In this document: positions 42,357 to 52,089 of the stretch, piece by piece
Position numbering within the stretch: position 1 is the stretch's first letter
Layout of the letters: each line of letters starts with the position of its first letter
Assembly (NCBI GenBank): GCA_964465125.1
Contig: CAYXIO010000001.1
Location: 62,001-126,000, forward strand
DNA length: 64,000 bases
Source: CAYOHG01 sp964465125
Lineage (GTDB): Bacteria; Planctomycetota; Phycisphaerae; UBA1845; Fen-1342
Reading direction: 5' to 3'
The notes under the pieces: model-generated
The model's database searches: none
What the model saw: the letters and a program-made list of their open reading frames with translations, nothing else
What the model was told of the DNA's origin: nothing
Made by a program: the position numbers and the translations under genes

Positions 42357-42483
42357 GCAGGTCTACCGTCGGGTTCAGGCGGCTTGCGCCCCGGCCGATC
42401 CACGGCCGGGAAGTGCCGCGCTCGTCTCCGCCCGAAACCGACTAAGCATAGAGGCGGGGAATCGCGCTGGCCAGAAGGACGCG

Positions 42484-44157
42484 TCACACCTTCGTCGCGC
42501 GCAGGACTTCTTCGGGCGTGGTGCGGCCGTCGCGCACCAGCCGCCAGCCGTCCTCGCGCAGCAGGCAGAGTCCTGCGCTGCGAGCGGCCGGCAGCAACTG
42601 CGCCGCCGACTTCCGCTGCACGATCAGCTCGCGCAGCTCGTCGTTGAGCACCATCAGCTCGAAAACACCCTGGCGGCCGGCGTAGCCCGTGTTGCGGCAA
42701 TCGCGGCAGCCGTGGCCGCGCCACAGCTTCTCGCCGGGTTGATAGACGAAGTCGCGCGGCAGCGTGTCGGGATTCTCCGGCACGTATTGCTCGCGGCAGT
42801 GCTTGCAGATCGTGCGCACCAGCCGCTGCGCCAGCACGGCTTCGAGCGAGCTGGAGATCAGGAACGGCTCGACGCCCATGTCCAGCAGGCGCGTCGTGGC
42901 GCTGACCGCGTCGTTGGTGTGCAGCGTGCTGAAGACCAGGTGACCGGTGAGCGACGCGTTGATCGCGGTCTCGGCGGTCTCCTTGTCGCGAATCTCGCCG
43001 ACCAGGATCACGTCCGGGTCGTGACGCAGGAACGAGCGCATGGCGCGGGCAAAATCCAGCCCGACTTTCGGCAGCACCTGCACCTGGTTGATGCCTTCCA
43101 GGTAATACTCGATCGGATCCTCGATCGTGAGGATCTTCAGCTCGGGGCTGACGATCGTGTTGAGCGCGGCGTACAGCGTGGTCGTCTTTCCCGAGCCGGT
43201 CGGTCCGGTGACCAGCACGATGCCGTGCGGACGATCGATGACGTCGCGGAACGGGGCGGTCACGCCCTCCGACATGCCCAGATCGGGAAGCGACAGCCGG
43301 ATCGCGGACTTGTCGAGAATGCGCAGGACGACGCCTTCGCCGAAGGCCATCGGAATCACGCTGACGCGCAGATCGATCTCGCGCCCGTGACACTTGATCT
43401 TGAAGCCGCCGTCCTGCGGAAGGCGCTTTTCCGCGATGTTCATGCCGCACAGAATCTTGATGCGGCTGACGACGGCGTTGCGGAAGCGGCGAATCTCGGG
43501 CGGCACGTTGGCGTAGTGCAGCATGCCGTCGATGCGGTAGCGCACCAGGAAGTCGTGCTCGAACGGCTCAAAGTGAATGTCGCTGGAGCGCTGGTCGATC
43601 GCTTCGAGCAGGATTTCGTTCACCAGCTTGACGACCGAGGCCTCCTGGGCCATCTGCACGTCGAGGTCGCTGCTGTCCACCTCGCGCTCGTCGAGCACTT
43701 CCAGCTCGCCGGCTTCCGCCACCATCTGCTGAATCACGTTGCCGCCCACGCCGTAGAAGGCGCGGATCATCTTGTGAATTTCGGCGGAGGTGGCCAGGAC
43801 GGGCTCAACGGGCAGGTCGATCTGCGCGCGAAGGACGTCTAGCGCGTAGATGTCGTACGGGTCTGAGGTGGCGACGCGGATGACCTTGCCCGAGCGGCAG
43901 ACCGGAACCACGTTGTATTTGTGCACGTAGGCGCTCGGCACGAGCTGCACGACCGCCGGGTCGATGTCCCCCTCCGCGAGCTGCACGACCTGCATGGCGA
44001 AGTAGTCGCTGTACACGCCGAGCATGTCGCGCTCCGACACCAGGCCGCTGCGAACGAGCACCTGGTCGATGCGCTCGCCGTTGGCGCTCGAGGAAGCGTG
44101 TGCGAGCTGCTCCGGCGTGATCAGTCCCTTGGCTACGAGTGCATCGCCGACAGGCAT
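42484..44157 (-). CDS. PilB/GspE-type secretion ATPase
   Basis: 557 residues. The N-terminal MshE-like domain (about residues 1-130) precedes the ATPase. Walker A is GPTGSGKTTTLYAAL, the Asp box EDPIEYYLEGINQVQV, Walker B DPDVILVGEIRDKETAE and the His box LHTNDA. The tetracysteine zinc motif is CKHC and CRDC. It powers type IV pilus or type II secretion assembly. No pilC, pilT or gspF gene is adjacent, but a pseudopilin lies at 61-62 kb. 127 bases separate its stop from the TerC operon downstream. Confidence 0.92.
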   Translation of the reverse strand: MPVGDALVAKGLITPEQLAHASSSANGERIDQVLVRSGLVSERDMLGVYSDYFAMQVVQLAEGDIDPAVVQLVPSAYVHKYNVVPVCRSGKVIRVATSDPYDIYALDVLRAQIDLPVEPVLATSAEIHKMIRAFYGVGGNVIQQMVAEAGELEVLDEREVDSSDLDVQMAQEASVVKLVNEILLEAIDQRSSDIHFEPFEHDFLVRYRIDGMLHYANVPPEIRRFRNAVVSRIKILCGMNIAEKRLPQDGGFKIKCHGREIDLRVSVIPMAFGEGVVLRILDKSAIRLSLPDLGMSEGVTAPFRDVIDRPHGIVLVTGPTGSGKTTTLYAALNTIVSPELKILTIEDPIEYYLEGINQVQVLPKVGLDFARAMRSFLRHDPDVILVGEIRDKETAETAINASLTGHLVFSTLHTNDAVSATTRLLDMGVEPFLISSSLEAVLAQRLVRTICKHCREQYVPENPDTLPRDFVYQPGEKLWRGHGCRDCRNTGYAGRQGVFELMVLNDELRELIVQRKSAAQLLPAARSAGLCLLREDGWRLVRDGRTTPEEVLRATKV

Positions 44158-44398
44158 TACTTCAACCCCTTGCGGGTCAGAGAGTTATGAATGGATGGCG
44201 GCGCGGCTGCGCAACCCCACCCTACCCTTTGTACACATGCACCGGCCCGCGATTGCGGCCGCGGCACGCCCGCCGCACGCGCCGCGCGGCCGCGCACCTC
44301 GCCGCCGCTTGGGTGCCGCGGTTTCGGTTCCGCGTAGCATACGGGCGGACCGGAGCGGGGTTCCAGTTCCGTCGCTCGACCGGCCGCCGAGAGGGACC

Positions 44399-46873
44399 AT
44401 GCCGACGCTGCTGACGCTTCTGGCCGTGCTGGCAACGCAGGGCGCGCAGACGCGCCTCGAACAGCGCACGCGTTGGGAGGAGCTGCCGAACGGCGTGCGC
44501 GTGGTGGTCGTCGAGGATCACACGCTGCCGCTGGTGAGCATTCAGGTCGGCTACGCCGTCGGGTGGCGCGACGAGCCGGCGGAAGCCGCTGGGATCTGCC
44601 GTCAACTGCTCCTATCGGTGGGAGCGGACTTGGCGTCGCTCAAGCCGGAGCCGCGGCTGGATGAGCCGATCGAAACGGAGGCCGCGAGCGACACCAGCCG
44701 GATCGCCACGGTCGTTCCTGCCCAGCACTTCGAACCCACGTTGCGCTGGCTCGCCGCGCGATTGGACCTCGAAAGCACGCTGACAGCGCTGCGGCAACTC
44801 CGCGATTCCTCCACTGGGCGGCACGCCGCGTACACCGTGGCGCAGTTTGATCCGCTACTCTGGCGCCTGGTCACCCCGACGCCGCCGGCGCCCGCGAGCG
44901 CCCCGACCAGCGCACCGGACTCCGCCGCGATCTCCTTCGATGCCGCGCTGGCCTTCGCGCGCGCACACTTCTCGCCGGCGAATGCCACGCTGTTCGTCAT
45001 CGGCGATGTTTCGGCTCCGCGCGCGCTCGAACTTGCCACGGCGCTGTTCGGGGGGATGTCGTCGACTCCCCGGCCGGTCCGCGCCCTCCGCGATCTGCCG
45101 CCGGACGAGCACATTCGACTCGCGCCGCCGACCGGTCCGTACCTGCGCGCGTTCGAGTTGGGCTGGACGATCCCGCCGGCCGCGTGGGCCGAATTCGCCG
45201 CGACCGAGGTTCTGTTCGAGCGCTTGTTCAACCGGCCGGAGGGTGAGTTGTCGGAGGCGCTGCGGGCGGCGGGCGTCTGGGCGGACTGGCGATTCGAGTC
45301 GTTCCGCGACCTGTCCGTGGCGCGCGTCGCGATCTGGCCGCTTCCGCCTCCGCCAGGCTGGCAGCCCGGCAGCGCGGGCTGGGGCCCGAGCCAGGCCGAT
45401 ACTTTTGAGCAGTTGGTGCGCAGCGGGTTGGAGCGCATCGCAGCCGAGCCGGTCGATCAGGTCGATCACCGTCGGGCAGTGCGATGGGTCGAGCGTAGCG
45501 TGCGCGAGCGAGCGGCGCGTTTTGGCGAATACGCGCTGCATCTGGCGAAGCGCGAGATGGTGGACGGCAACTTGCTGCTGGCGGATTTCGATTTGCCGCG
45601 CTACCGACACGTGCCGGCCGCCGAAGTACGCCGCGCGGCTGTCGAGCTGCTGGCGGGCCGGTCGGTCAGCCGCCTCCCGGGCCCCCACGAGCCGCTCAGC
45701 CGATTCGGCCCGGTTCGCCACTCTCATCACCCGGACGCTCCCTGGGAACGCCCCCGCTTGAAGGTGACAACGCCCGCTTCGTCGCCGGACGTGCTGCATT
45801 GGACGGCTGGCGCAGCCCGCGTCAGCCTGTGTCCGCTGCCGGGCGCACCGCTCGCGGCGGTGTTTGTCGACGTTGACTTCGGGGATTCGACGGTCGCGGA
45901 TCGCGCCGCGTCCCTCGGGCGCATTCAGGCCGCCATCGACGAATGGGCGGCGGTGGCCCGGTACCGCGGACTTGTATTCGCTCAAGACGAGAGTGCGATA
46001 GCCGCCGACGGTCCGCCGGAGCTGGTGCCGCAGATGATTGAACGGTCGCTCGAGTTGCTGCGCGCGGGATTGCCCCGCTCAGCGGACTCCGGTGCGGCGC
46101 CCGCGGCGCGGCCTGCTTGCTTGGCACTGCGGATCATCGTCGTCGGCGACATGCAGGCGGATGCGCTCGGATCAACCCTCGCGACTCTGCTGGAGGACGA
46201 TCCAGACTTTGGGACGCGCGCAGGCGATTCGCCGATCCCCACGCCGGCTGTCGCGCGAAACGGCCCGCGCCTGGCGGTGCACGTCGAGGTCGACGGGAGC
46301 GCCGAGAAGCGGCTGACGTTTCGCCTCCGCCTGCCGCCGGTGGACCGACCCGCCGCAATCGCGCTGTTGCTGGACGCCGGCGCGCTCTGCGCGGACGAGA
46401 CAGACGTACGCCAATGTGCTCGCGATCCGGCGGCGATGCGGGAGCTGGTCCCATGGCCGACCAGCAGCCAGGTCTTGGTTCGCGCGGCAACGCCCTGGCG
46501 CTATCAGATTGGACCGGACGGAGTGACGCTGCACGCCAGCATTCGGTTCGCCGCGGCCCCGCCTGCGGACACGCGGCTTGCGCCGCTCGACAGATTGCAG
46601 CGGCTACAGTCCCTTGCGGATGTCGCCGCGTTGGAAGCGGCCCTGGAACGCGCCCGCTTGAATCGAATCTGCGAGCTGGACGGCCCCCGAGCGATCGCCG
46701 ATGCGCTGGCACGCGGGCTCGATGCTCCCTGGGACCTGGCCGACGAGCTCGACGCGGTGGAAGGCCAGCGGCTGTTGGGTCAACTGTTCGCGCCCGGGCC
46801 GCTGCGGGTCGAAGCGCCGGGCGTGGACGCGTCCTGGCGCGCCCTGCTGAGCCGGTACGGCTTGGTTCGTTGA
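44399..46873 (+). CDS. M16-peptidase-like protein lacking the zinc motif
   Basis: 824 residues from ATG 44399 (GAGAGGGA upstream), with an N-terminal signal (LLTLLAVLATQGAQ). The beginning reads like M16 peptidases (LPNGVRVVVVEDHTLPLVSI), but where the family has the zinc motif HxxEH this protein has GICRQLLLSVG, with no His or Glu. Two M16-like halves seem present, with a later GPRLAVHVEVDGSAEKRLTF. It is therefore probably inactive, as in non-catalytic partners of dimeric M16 proteases, yet no active partner is adjacent. Located just before serS. Confidence 0.7.
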   Translation: MPTLLTLLAVLATQGAQTRLEQRTRWEELPNGVRVVVVEDHTLPLVSIQVGYAVGWRDEPAEAAGICRQLLLSVGADLASLKPEPRLDEPIETEAASDTSRIATVVPAQHFEPTLRWLAARLDLESTLTALRQLRDSSTGRHAAYTVAQFDPLLWRLVTPTPPAPASAPTSAPDSAAISFDAALAFARAHFSPANATLFVIGDVSAPRALELATALFGGMSSTPRPVRALRDLPPDEHIRLAPPTGPYLRAFELGWTIPPAAWAEFAATEVLFERLFNRPEGELSEALRAAGVWADWRFESFRDLSVARVAIWPLPPPPGWQPGSAGWGPSQADTFEQLVRSGLERIAAEPVDQVDHRRAVRWVERSVRERAARFGEYALHLAKREMVDGNLLLADFDLPRYRHVPAAEVRRAAVELLAGRSVSRLPGPHEPLSRFGPVRHSHHPDAPWERPRLKVTTPASSPDVLHWTAGAARVSLCPLPGAPLAAVFVDVDFGDSTVADRAASLGRIQAAIDEWAAVARYRGLVFAQDESAIAADGPPELVPQMIERSLELLRAGLPRSADSGAAPAARPACLALRIIVVGDMQADALGSTLATLLEDDPDFGTRAGDSPIPTPAVARNGPRLAVHVEVDGSAEKRLTFRLRLPPVDRPAAIALLLDAGALCADETDVRQCARDPAAMRELVPWPTSSQVLVRAATPWRYQIGPDGVTLHASIRFAAAPPADTRLAPLDRLQRLQSLADVAALEAALERARLNRICELDGPRAIADALARGLDAPWDLADELDAVEGQRLLGQLFAPGPLRVEAPGVDASWRALLSRYGLVR

Positions 46874-46899
46874 GCGGGCCTCGGCCGGCCGCTCGCTTG

Positions 46900-46905
46900 T
46901 ATAAT
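46900..46905 (+). promoter_or_regulatory. Candidate -10 element for serS
   Basis: Perfect TATAAT, 50 bases before the serS ATG. The -35 region is GC-rich with no good match at 16-18 bases. Confidence 0.5.
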
Positions 46906-46955
46906 GCCGGACCTCGCCCGACCGGGCGCGCTGAGACCACAATACCGAGTAGAAC

Positions 46956-48266
46956 ATGATTGACCTGAAACGGATCCGTGAGCAGCCCGACCTGATCCAG
47001 AAAGCCGTTCGCGACAAGGGTATGCAGGTCGACGTCGACGCGCTGCTGGCCGTCGACCAGCGCCGCCGATCGCTCGAAACCGAATACAACGATCTGCGCC
47101 ACAAGCAGAAGGTCGCGGGCGAGACGATCGCCAAGGCCCCGGCGGATCAGCGTGCGGCGCTCTCGCGCGAGCTGGGCGAGCTGAAGGGCCGCCTCAAGCA
47201 GATCGAGCAGGAGCGGGCCGCCGTGGATGCGGAACTCAAACAGCTCATGCTCCTGGTTCCGCAGGTGCCCGATGCGCAGGCGCCGGTCGGGGCGAACGCC
47301 GACGGCAATGTGGAAATCCGCCGCGTGGGCGAGTTGCCGAAGTTCGATTTTCAGCCGCGCGACCACATCGAGCTGGGCGAGCGGCTGGGGCTGTTCGACC
47401 TGGAGCGCGGCGTGAAGATCGCCGGGGCGCGCAACTATGTCCTCACCGGCTTCGGCGCGATGCTGCACGAGGCCGTGCTGCGGCTTGCGTGGGACCTGGT
47501 GCTCTCGCGCGAGTGGGACGACTCGGTCGATGCGGCCCGCAAGCTGCGGTTCACGCCGTTGATGGTCCCTGTGCTGGTCAACGAGAACCTAATGGAGGGC
47601 ACGGGGTTCTTTCCGCTGCATCGCGACGAAGTCTACCTGTGCGAACGCGACGAGCGCTGCCTGGTCGGAACCGCCGAGGTGCCGGTGACCGGCTTCCATG
47701 CCCAGGAAATCCTGCCGATGGAGAGCCTGCCGCGGCTGTACCTGGCGCGGACCGGCTGTTTCCGTCGCGAGGCGGGCGCCGCCGGCAAGGACACGCGCGG
47801 GCTGTATCGCATCCACTATTTCGAGAAGCTCGAGCAGGTCATCGTCTGCCGGGCGGACACGGAAGAGGCCGTGCGCTGGCACCAGGTGTTGTTGCAGAAC
47901 GCCGAAGACCTGCTCGCGGCGCTGGAAATGCCCTATCGCGTGCTGGATGTCTGCACCGGCGACATGGGGCAGTCGAAAGTGCGCCAGTTCGACGTGGAGA
48001 CGTGGATGCCGAGCCGAAACGCCTACGGTGAGACGCATTCGGCCAGCAGCTATCACGACTTCCAGGCGCGCCGGCTGGAGATTCGCTATCGCGACGAGAC
48101 CGGCCGCCCGCAGGTCTGCTTCACGCTGAACAGCACGGCGGTCGCGTCGCCGCGCTTCCTGATCCCACTGATCGAGTTGAATCAGCAAGCCGACGGCGGC
48201 ATTCGCGTGCCGGCGGCGCTGCGTCCGTACATGGGCGGGCTGGAGTTGATCCCGGCGCGTTCGTAG
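46956..48266 (+). CDS. serS: Seryl-tRNA synthetase
   Basis: 436 residues, normal length. N-terminal long antiparallel coiled coil (about residues 30-100) that contacts the tRNA-Ser variable arm. Class II motif 2 is RTGCFRREAGAAGKDTRG, with GTAEVPVTG before it; GQSKVRQFDVE and NSTAVASPRFLIPLIE provide the remaining serine and ATP contacts. Starts after a clear TATAAT. The ATG follows a poor ribosome site. Confidence 0.96.
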   Translation: MIDLKRIREQPDLIQKAVRDKGMQVDVDALLAVDQRRRSLETEYNDLRHKQKVAGETIAKAPADQRAALSRELGELKGRLKQIEQERAAVDAELKQLMLLVPQVPDAQAPVGANADGNVEIRRVGELPKFDFQPRDHIELGERLGLFDLERGVKIAGARNYVLTGFGAMLHEAVLRLAWDLVLSREWDDSVDAARKLRFTPLMVPVLVNENLMEGTGFFPLHRDEVYLCERDERCLVGTAEVPVTGFHAQEILPMESLPRLYLARTGCFRREAGAAGKDTRGLYRIHYFEKLEQVIVCRADTEEAVRWHQVLLQNAEDLLAALEMPYRVLDVCTGDMGQSKVRQFDVETWMPSRNAYGETHSASSYHDFQARRLEIRYRDETGRPQVCFTLNSTAVASPRFLIPLIELNQQADGGIRVPAALRPYMGGLELIPARS

Positions 48267-48296
48267 ACGCCCCTTTTCTGCCCACGGGGACTGTGC

Positions 48297-49994
48297 GTGC
48301 ATTCGCATGGCGAGATCGCTCAGTTCCTGCTCTCGACGGCGGTGCTGCTGGCCGCGGCCCGCTTGTGCGGCGAACTGGCGCAGCGCCTGAGGCAGCCGGC
48401 GGTCCTTGGCGAAATCGTCGCGGGGATCATGCTCGGGCCGACGGTCCTCGGCTCGCTCGCGCGCGCCGCCTATCAATCGCTTTTTCCGGCCGAAGGCTTC
48501 ATCGCCGACGCGATGAACGGCATCGGCACGCTGTCGATCACGCTGTTTCTGCTCGTCGCCGGCATGGAGATCGACCTGTCGGCCCTTTGGCGCCGCGGCG
48601 TGGCCGCCGCCATCGTCGGCCTGGCCGGGACAGCCGCTCCCTTCGCAATCGGGCTGGCGGTGGGTTGGCTTTTCCCGAAGGCGATCGGTGCGACCGACGC
48701 CGCGTCGCGGCTGCCGTTCGCACTGTTCATCGCGACTGCGCTGGCCATTTCCGCGCTGCCGGTCATCGCGCGCATTCTGATCGACCTCAAGCTGCTGCGG
48801 AGCGATCTGGGCGTGGTGATCGTGGCGGCGGCGATGTTCAGCGACCTGATCGGCTGGATGGTCTTTGCGGTCGTGCTCACGCTGATGGAGGGGGCTGGCG
48901 GGGGCCGCATCGACCCGTGGCTGACGTCCCTGCTGATGCTGGCGTTCGCCGGGTTCATGCTCTCGGTCGGCCGCTGGCTGCTGGACCGCGGTTTGGCGTG
49001 GGTGCAGGCCAACGCGAGTTGGCCGGGCGGCGTGATGGCGCTGGCCGTTTCGCTCGCGCTGCTGGCCGCGGCCCTGACGGAGTGGCTCGGCGCGCACGCG
49101 GTCTTCGGCGCCTTCCTGGTCGGAGTCGCGCTGGGCGACTCGCGCCACATGCACCATCGAATGCGGCGGACGATCGAGCAATTCGTCTCCTTCATCTTCG
49201 CGCCGCTGTTCTTCGTGAGCATCGGGCTGCGTTTCGACTTCGTGCGGCACTTTGACGCCGGGCTGATCGGGCTGGTGCTCGCGCTTGCGGTGGTCAGCAA
49301 GCTGGCCGGCTGCGGGCTGTCGGCCTGGTGGGTCGGCTTCAGCCGGTCCGAATCCCTGGCGATCGGGTTCGGCATGAACGCGCGCGGGGCGATGGAGATC
49401 ATTCTCGGCCTGCTGGCGCTTCAGGCCGGGATCATCGACGAACGCCTCTTCGTCGCGCTGGTGCTGATGGCGCTGGTGACCTCCATGCTCGCGGGACCGG
49501 GGATTTTCTGGAGCCTGGGGCAGCGGCGCCTGTGGCAGTTCGAGGATCTTCTGCATCCGCACGCGTTCGTCGCGGCCCTGGAGCCCGCGGCGCTGGCGGC
49601 GGCGATCGACCGGCTGATCCGCGCTGCCGCCGCTGCCGCCGGGCTCGCTCCGGAGCCGATGGTCGACGCCATCGCCGAGCGCCGACGCCTGATCGAAGTG
49701 GAGGCCTCGCACGGCGTCGCGATCCCGCACGCGTGCGTGCCGGGCTTACGCCGACCGCTCGTTGCGGTCGGATTGTCGACCGCGGGGCTGGACGACGGCG
49801 AAGGCCGGCCACCCGTGCACGCGCTGCTGGTTGTGCTGGCGCCCGCGAACGAGGAGTCGACCCTGCTGCTGCTGCATGCCGATGCGGCCCGCGCGCTCCA
49901 GCGGCCTGAGATCGCGCGCCGCATGGCCGCCCAGGTGCGCGGCTTCACGGAGCTGCGCGCGTTTCTCAAATCCGAGGGGCGGGCCGACGACTGA
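48297..49994 (+). CDS. CPA2-type cation/proton exchanger with C-terminal PTS EIIA-like domain
   Basis: 565 residues. The first ~385 form 11-13 membrane helices of the CPA2 sodium-or-potassium/proton exchanger fold (AVLGEIVAGIMLGPTVLG, LFLLVAGMEIDL, FGAFLVGVALGDSRH, GFGMNARGAMEIILGLLALQ). The last ~150 residues resemble PTS EIIA type 2, with the phosphoacceptor-type His at residue 478 in GVAIPHACVPG. This suggests control by phosphotransfer. Start is GTG 48297 (GGGGA 7 bases upstream), 30 bases after serS. It converges with the maoC-like gene, with 12 bases between. Confidence 0.85.
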   Translation: MHSHGEIAQFLLSTAVLLAAARLCGELAQRLRQPAVLGEIVAGIMLGPTVLGSLARAAYQSLFPAEGFIADAMNGIGTLSITLFLLVAGMEIDLSALWRRGVAAAIVGLAGTAAPFAIGLAVGWLFPKAIGATDAASRLPFALFIATALAISALPVIARILIDLKLLRSDLGVVIVAAAMFSDLIGWMVFAVVLTLMEGAGGGRIDPWLTSLLMLAFAGFMLSVGRWLLDRGLAWVQANASWPGGVMALAVSLALLAAALTEWLGAHAVFGAFLVGVALGDSRHMHHRMRRTIEQFVSFIFAPLFFVSIGLRFDFVRHFDAGLIGLVLALAVVSKLAGCGLSAWWVGFSRSESLAIGFGMNARGAMEIILGLLALQAGIIDERLFVALVLMALVTSMLAGPGIFWSLGQRRLWQFEDLLHPHAFVAALEPAALAAAIDRLIRAAAAAAGLAPEPMVDAIAERRRLIEVEASHGVAIPHACVPGLRRPLVAVGLSTAGLDDGEGRPPVHALLVVLAPANEESTLLLLHADAARALQRPEIARRMAAQVRGFTELRAFLKSEGRADD

Positions 49995-50006
49995 CGCGGC
50001 CTGCGG

Positions 50007-50489
50007 CTACGCCCGCGGCGTGGAATCGCCGCGCGTCGTATCGGTTTGCAGGCCGAGCAGTCGCGTTTCGGGCGGGGGGATGACCACGGCGTTGCCGAGC
50101 GCCACGTCCTCACCCTTCTGATTGAGGCACGCGACGAAGAGCCGTACGCGCTTCGGATTGATGATTTCCATCACCGTGGCGGTGGCGGTGATCGTATCGC
50201 CGAAGTAGACCGGGCGCAGGAAGCGCACGTGCAACTCGACGAAGATCGTGCCCAGACCGGGAATTTCGCCCCCCAGGACGCTGGACACGATGCCGGCCAC
50301 GAGAATGCCGTGCGCGACGCGATGCCCGAACGCGCTCTTCTGCGCGTACGCCTCGTCGATGTGCAGCGGGTTGCTGTCGCCCGAGGCGTCGGCGAACGCG
50401 AATACGTCGCGCTCGGTGATCGTCTTGGTGATTTCGCCGCGGTCGCCGACCTCCAGCGACTCCCGCCGGGTCATCGATAGCTTGGCCAT
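50007..50489 (-). CDS. MaoC-family (R)-specific enoyl-CoA hydratase
   Basis: 160 residues from ATG 50489, with GGGAG 7 bases upstream. Single hot-dog fold with the hydratase-2 motif FADASGDSNPLHIDEAYA (catalytic Asp and His) and FGHRVAHGILVAGIVSSVLG. Members are PhaJ-like and other (R)-enoyl-CoA hydratases; the precise substrate is not known. It lies 100 bases downstream of nrfA in the same direction; functional link not evident. Confidence 0.85.
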   Translation of the reverse strand: MAKLSMTRRESLEVGDRGEITKTITERDVFAFADASGDSNPLHIDEAYAQKSAFGHRVAHGILVAGIVSSVLGGEIPGLGTIFVELHVRFLRPVYFGDTITATATVMEIINPKRVRLFVACLNQKGEDVALGNAVVIPPPETRLLGLQTDTTRGDSTPRA

Positions 50490-50589
50490 GCGTGGCTCCC
50501 TGTGCTTGACGAACAGCGTCCAGGTCCCAGGCGCGGCGGGCCGCCGATCCCCCTTCAGGCCGCGCCCCCGGCGGTTCGGCCGCAGCGAT

Positions 50590-52026
50590 TCACGGCTGGG
50601 ATTGCAGCGTGACCGGCGTGGACGGCGCCGGCTCAACGCCGTCGCGCAGCGCCACCTGTCCTTGCCGCGCGAAGTCGATTGCCTTGGCGAGCAGGCGCGC
50701 CGCCTCCTGGTCGGCGTGGAAACCCATCGAGTTTTCAGCCTCGATGAAATCCAGCAGGAACTGGGCGCGGCGCTGGTAGGCGCGCGGGCTCGCCAGCGCT
50801 TCGTCGCTCGTCCCGCTCTGGCGCGCCGATTCGAGGTCGCCGATCAAGGCCAGCACGGCGTTCATCGCAAGATCGCGAAGCTGATAGGTGCGCTCCTGGA
50901 TGGTCTCCGCGCGCGCTCGCAACTCGTCTTCCGGGACGCGGTGGCAGGTCTGGCACGCGTTGGCGATGTTCAGCAGCGGGCTGCGAACGTGGTGATCGCT
51001 GATCTTCAGCGCGCCGATGCGCTGGTAGGGCATGTGGCAATCGGCGCAGGCGACGCCGGCGCGTGCGTGGATTCCCTGGCTCCAAAGCTCGAACTCGGGA
51101 TGCTGCGCCTTGAGCACGGCGGCGCCGCTGAGCGCGTGCTCCCAGTCCTTGTGGCCGACCTCGTCGTAGTACTCGAGGATCTGGTCGGCCTTCAGTCCCT
51201 TGTGCCAGGGGTAGGTCAGGCGCTTTTGCGGGCCCTTGAAATAGTACTCGACGTGGCATTGGGCGCAGACGTAGGTGCGCATTTCCTGGCGGCTTGCTTG
51301 CGTGTTGACGTCGTAATCCTGCATCCCGGCCGCCGCCTTGACCGGCTTGATCCCTTCGAGGAAGCCGGGACGCGTGACGCGCAGCGCCATCGTGGTCGGG
51401 TCGTGGCAGTCAATGCACGAGATCGGATGCGAAACGTGCTGGCGCGCCTCCGCATACGGCAGCGGATTGAGTGCTTCGAAGCCCTTGATGAGATCGCCGT
51501 TGCCGGCCTGCTTGTACGCCACGTACACCGACGCATGGCAGTGCAGGCAGGTACCGGGTTGCTTGGCGGCGGTCTGGCGTCCGGTGAACACCTGGTCCTC
51601 GAGCATGTAGGCGTGCCCGCGCTCCTCTCGAAAATCGACCTGGAAGGCATAGCCGGCCCAGAGCGCCTTCAGGCGGGAGTCGCTCTCGAGGCGCGAATGG
51701 GCCACGATCGAGCGCGGATCCGCCTGGCTGGGTGTGCGCGGCACCGCCTCGCTGCCGCCGAAGCGCGTGCGCTGCATGTCCACGGTGCGCTTATAGCCGT
51801 CGTAATGCAGCGGAAAGTTTTTGCCCCACACGGCAGGGTCGACGGTTTCATCGTTCAGCTCGACCACGCGGAAGAACGGGTTTCGCGCCTCCTGCTTCTT
51901 CTCAAAGATGTCCACCAGCAGTGCCGACACGCCGATCGTCAGCCCCGCCGTCACGAGCATCACGCCGATCAGCAGGACCGGCGAAACCCAGCGCCGCGCC
52001 GGCTTGCCGGGGATGTGGTCCGTCAT
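50590..52026 (-). CDS. nrfA: Ammonia-forming cytochrome c nitrite reductase NrfA (CXXCH type)
   Basis: 478 residues. It reduces nitrite to ammonia with six electrons in the periplasm. One N-terminal membrane helix (about 15-37). Five heme motifs: CLHCH (160-164), CIDCH (204), CAQCH (254), CADCH (327) and CQTCH (358). The first, which in most NrfA binds the active-site heme by CXXCK, is CXXCH here. The catalytic-region sequence YVCAQCHVEYYF is conserved. GAGGAGG is upstream of ATG 52026. It lies 63 bases after nrfH. Confidence 0.93.
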   Translation of the reverse strand: MTDHIPGKPARRWVSPVLLIGVMLVTAGLTIGVSALLVDIFEKKQEARNPFFRVVELNDETVDPAVWGKNFPLHYDGYKRTVDMQRTRFGGSEAVPRTPSQADPRSIVAHSRLESDSRLKALWAGYAFQVDFREERGHAYMLEDQVFTGRQTAAKQPGTCLHCHASVYVAYKQAGNGDLIKGFEALNPLPYAEARQHVSHPISCIDCHDPTTMALRVTRPGFLEGIKPVKAAAGMQDYDVNTQASRQEMRTYVCAQCHVEYYFKGPQKRLTYPWHKGLKADQILEYYDEVGHKDWEHALSGAAVLKAQHPEFELWSQGIHARAGVACADCHMPYQRIGALKISDHHVRSPLLNIANACQTCHRVPEDELRARAETIQERTYQLRDLAMNAVLALIGDLESARQSGTSDEALASPRAYQRRAQFLLDFIEAENSMGFHADQEAARLLAKAIDFARQGQVALRDGVEPAPSTPVTLQSQP

Positions 52027-52089
52027 GGCAGCCTCCTCATTGTCAGCCGCGCTCGACCTCTGCGCTCGGGCGTTCTCGCCTTCCGCTTG

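Noticed and set aside
42357..42483. Possible yybP-ykoY manganese riboswitch upstream of the TerC gene
   Set aside because: The conserved core of that motif is not seen in these 127 bases.
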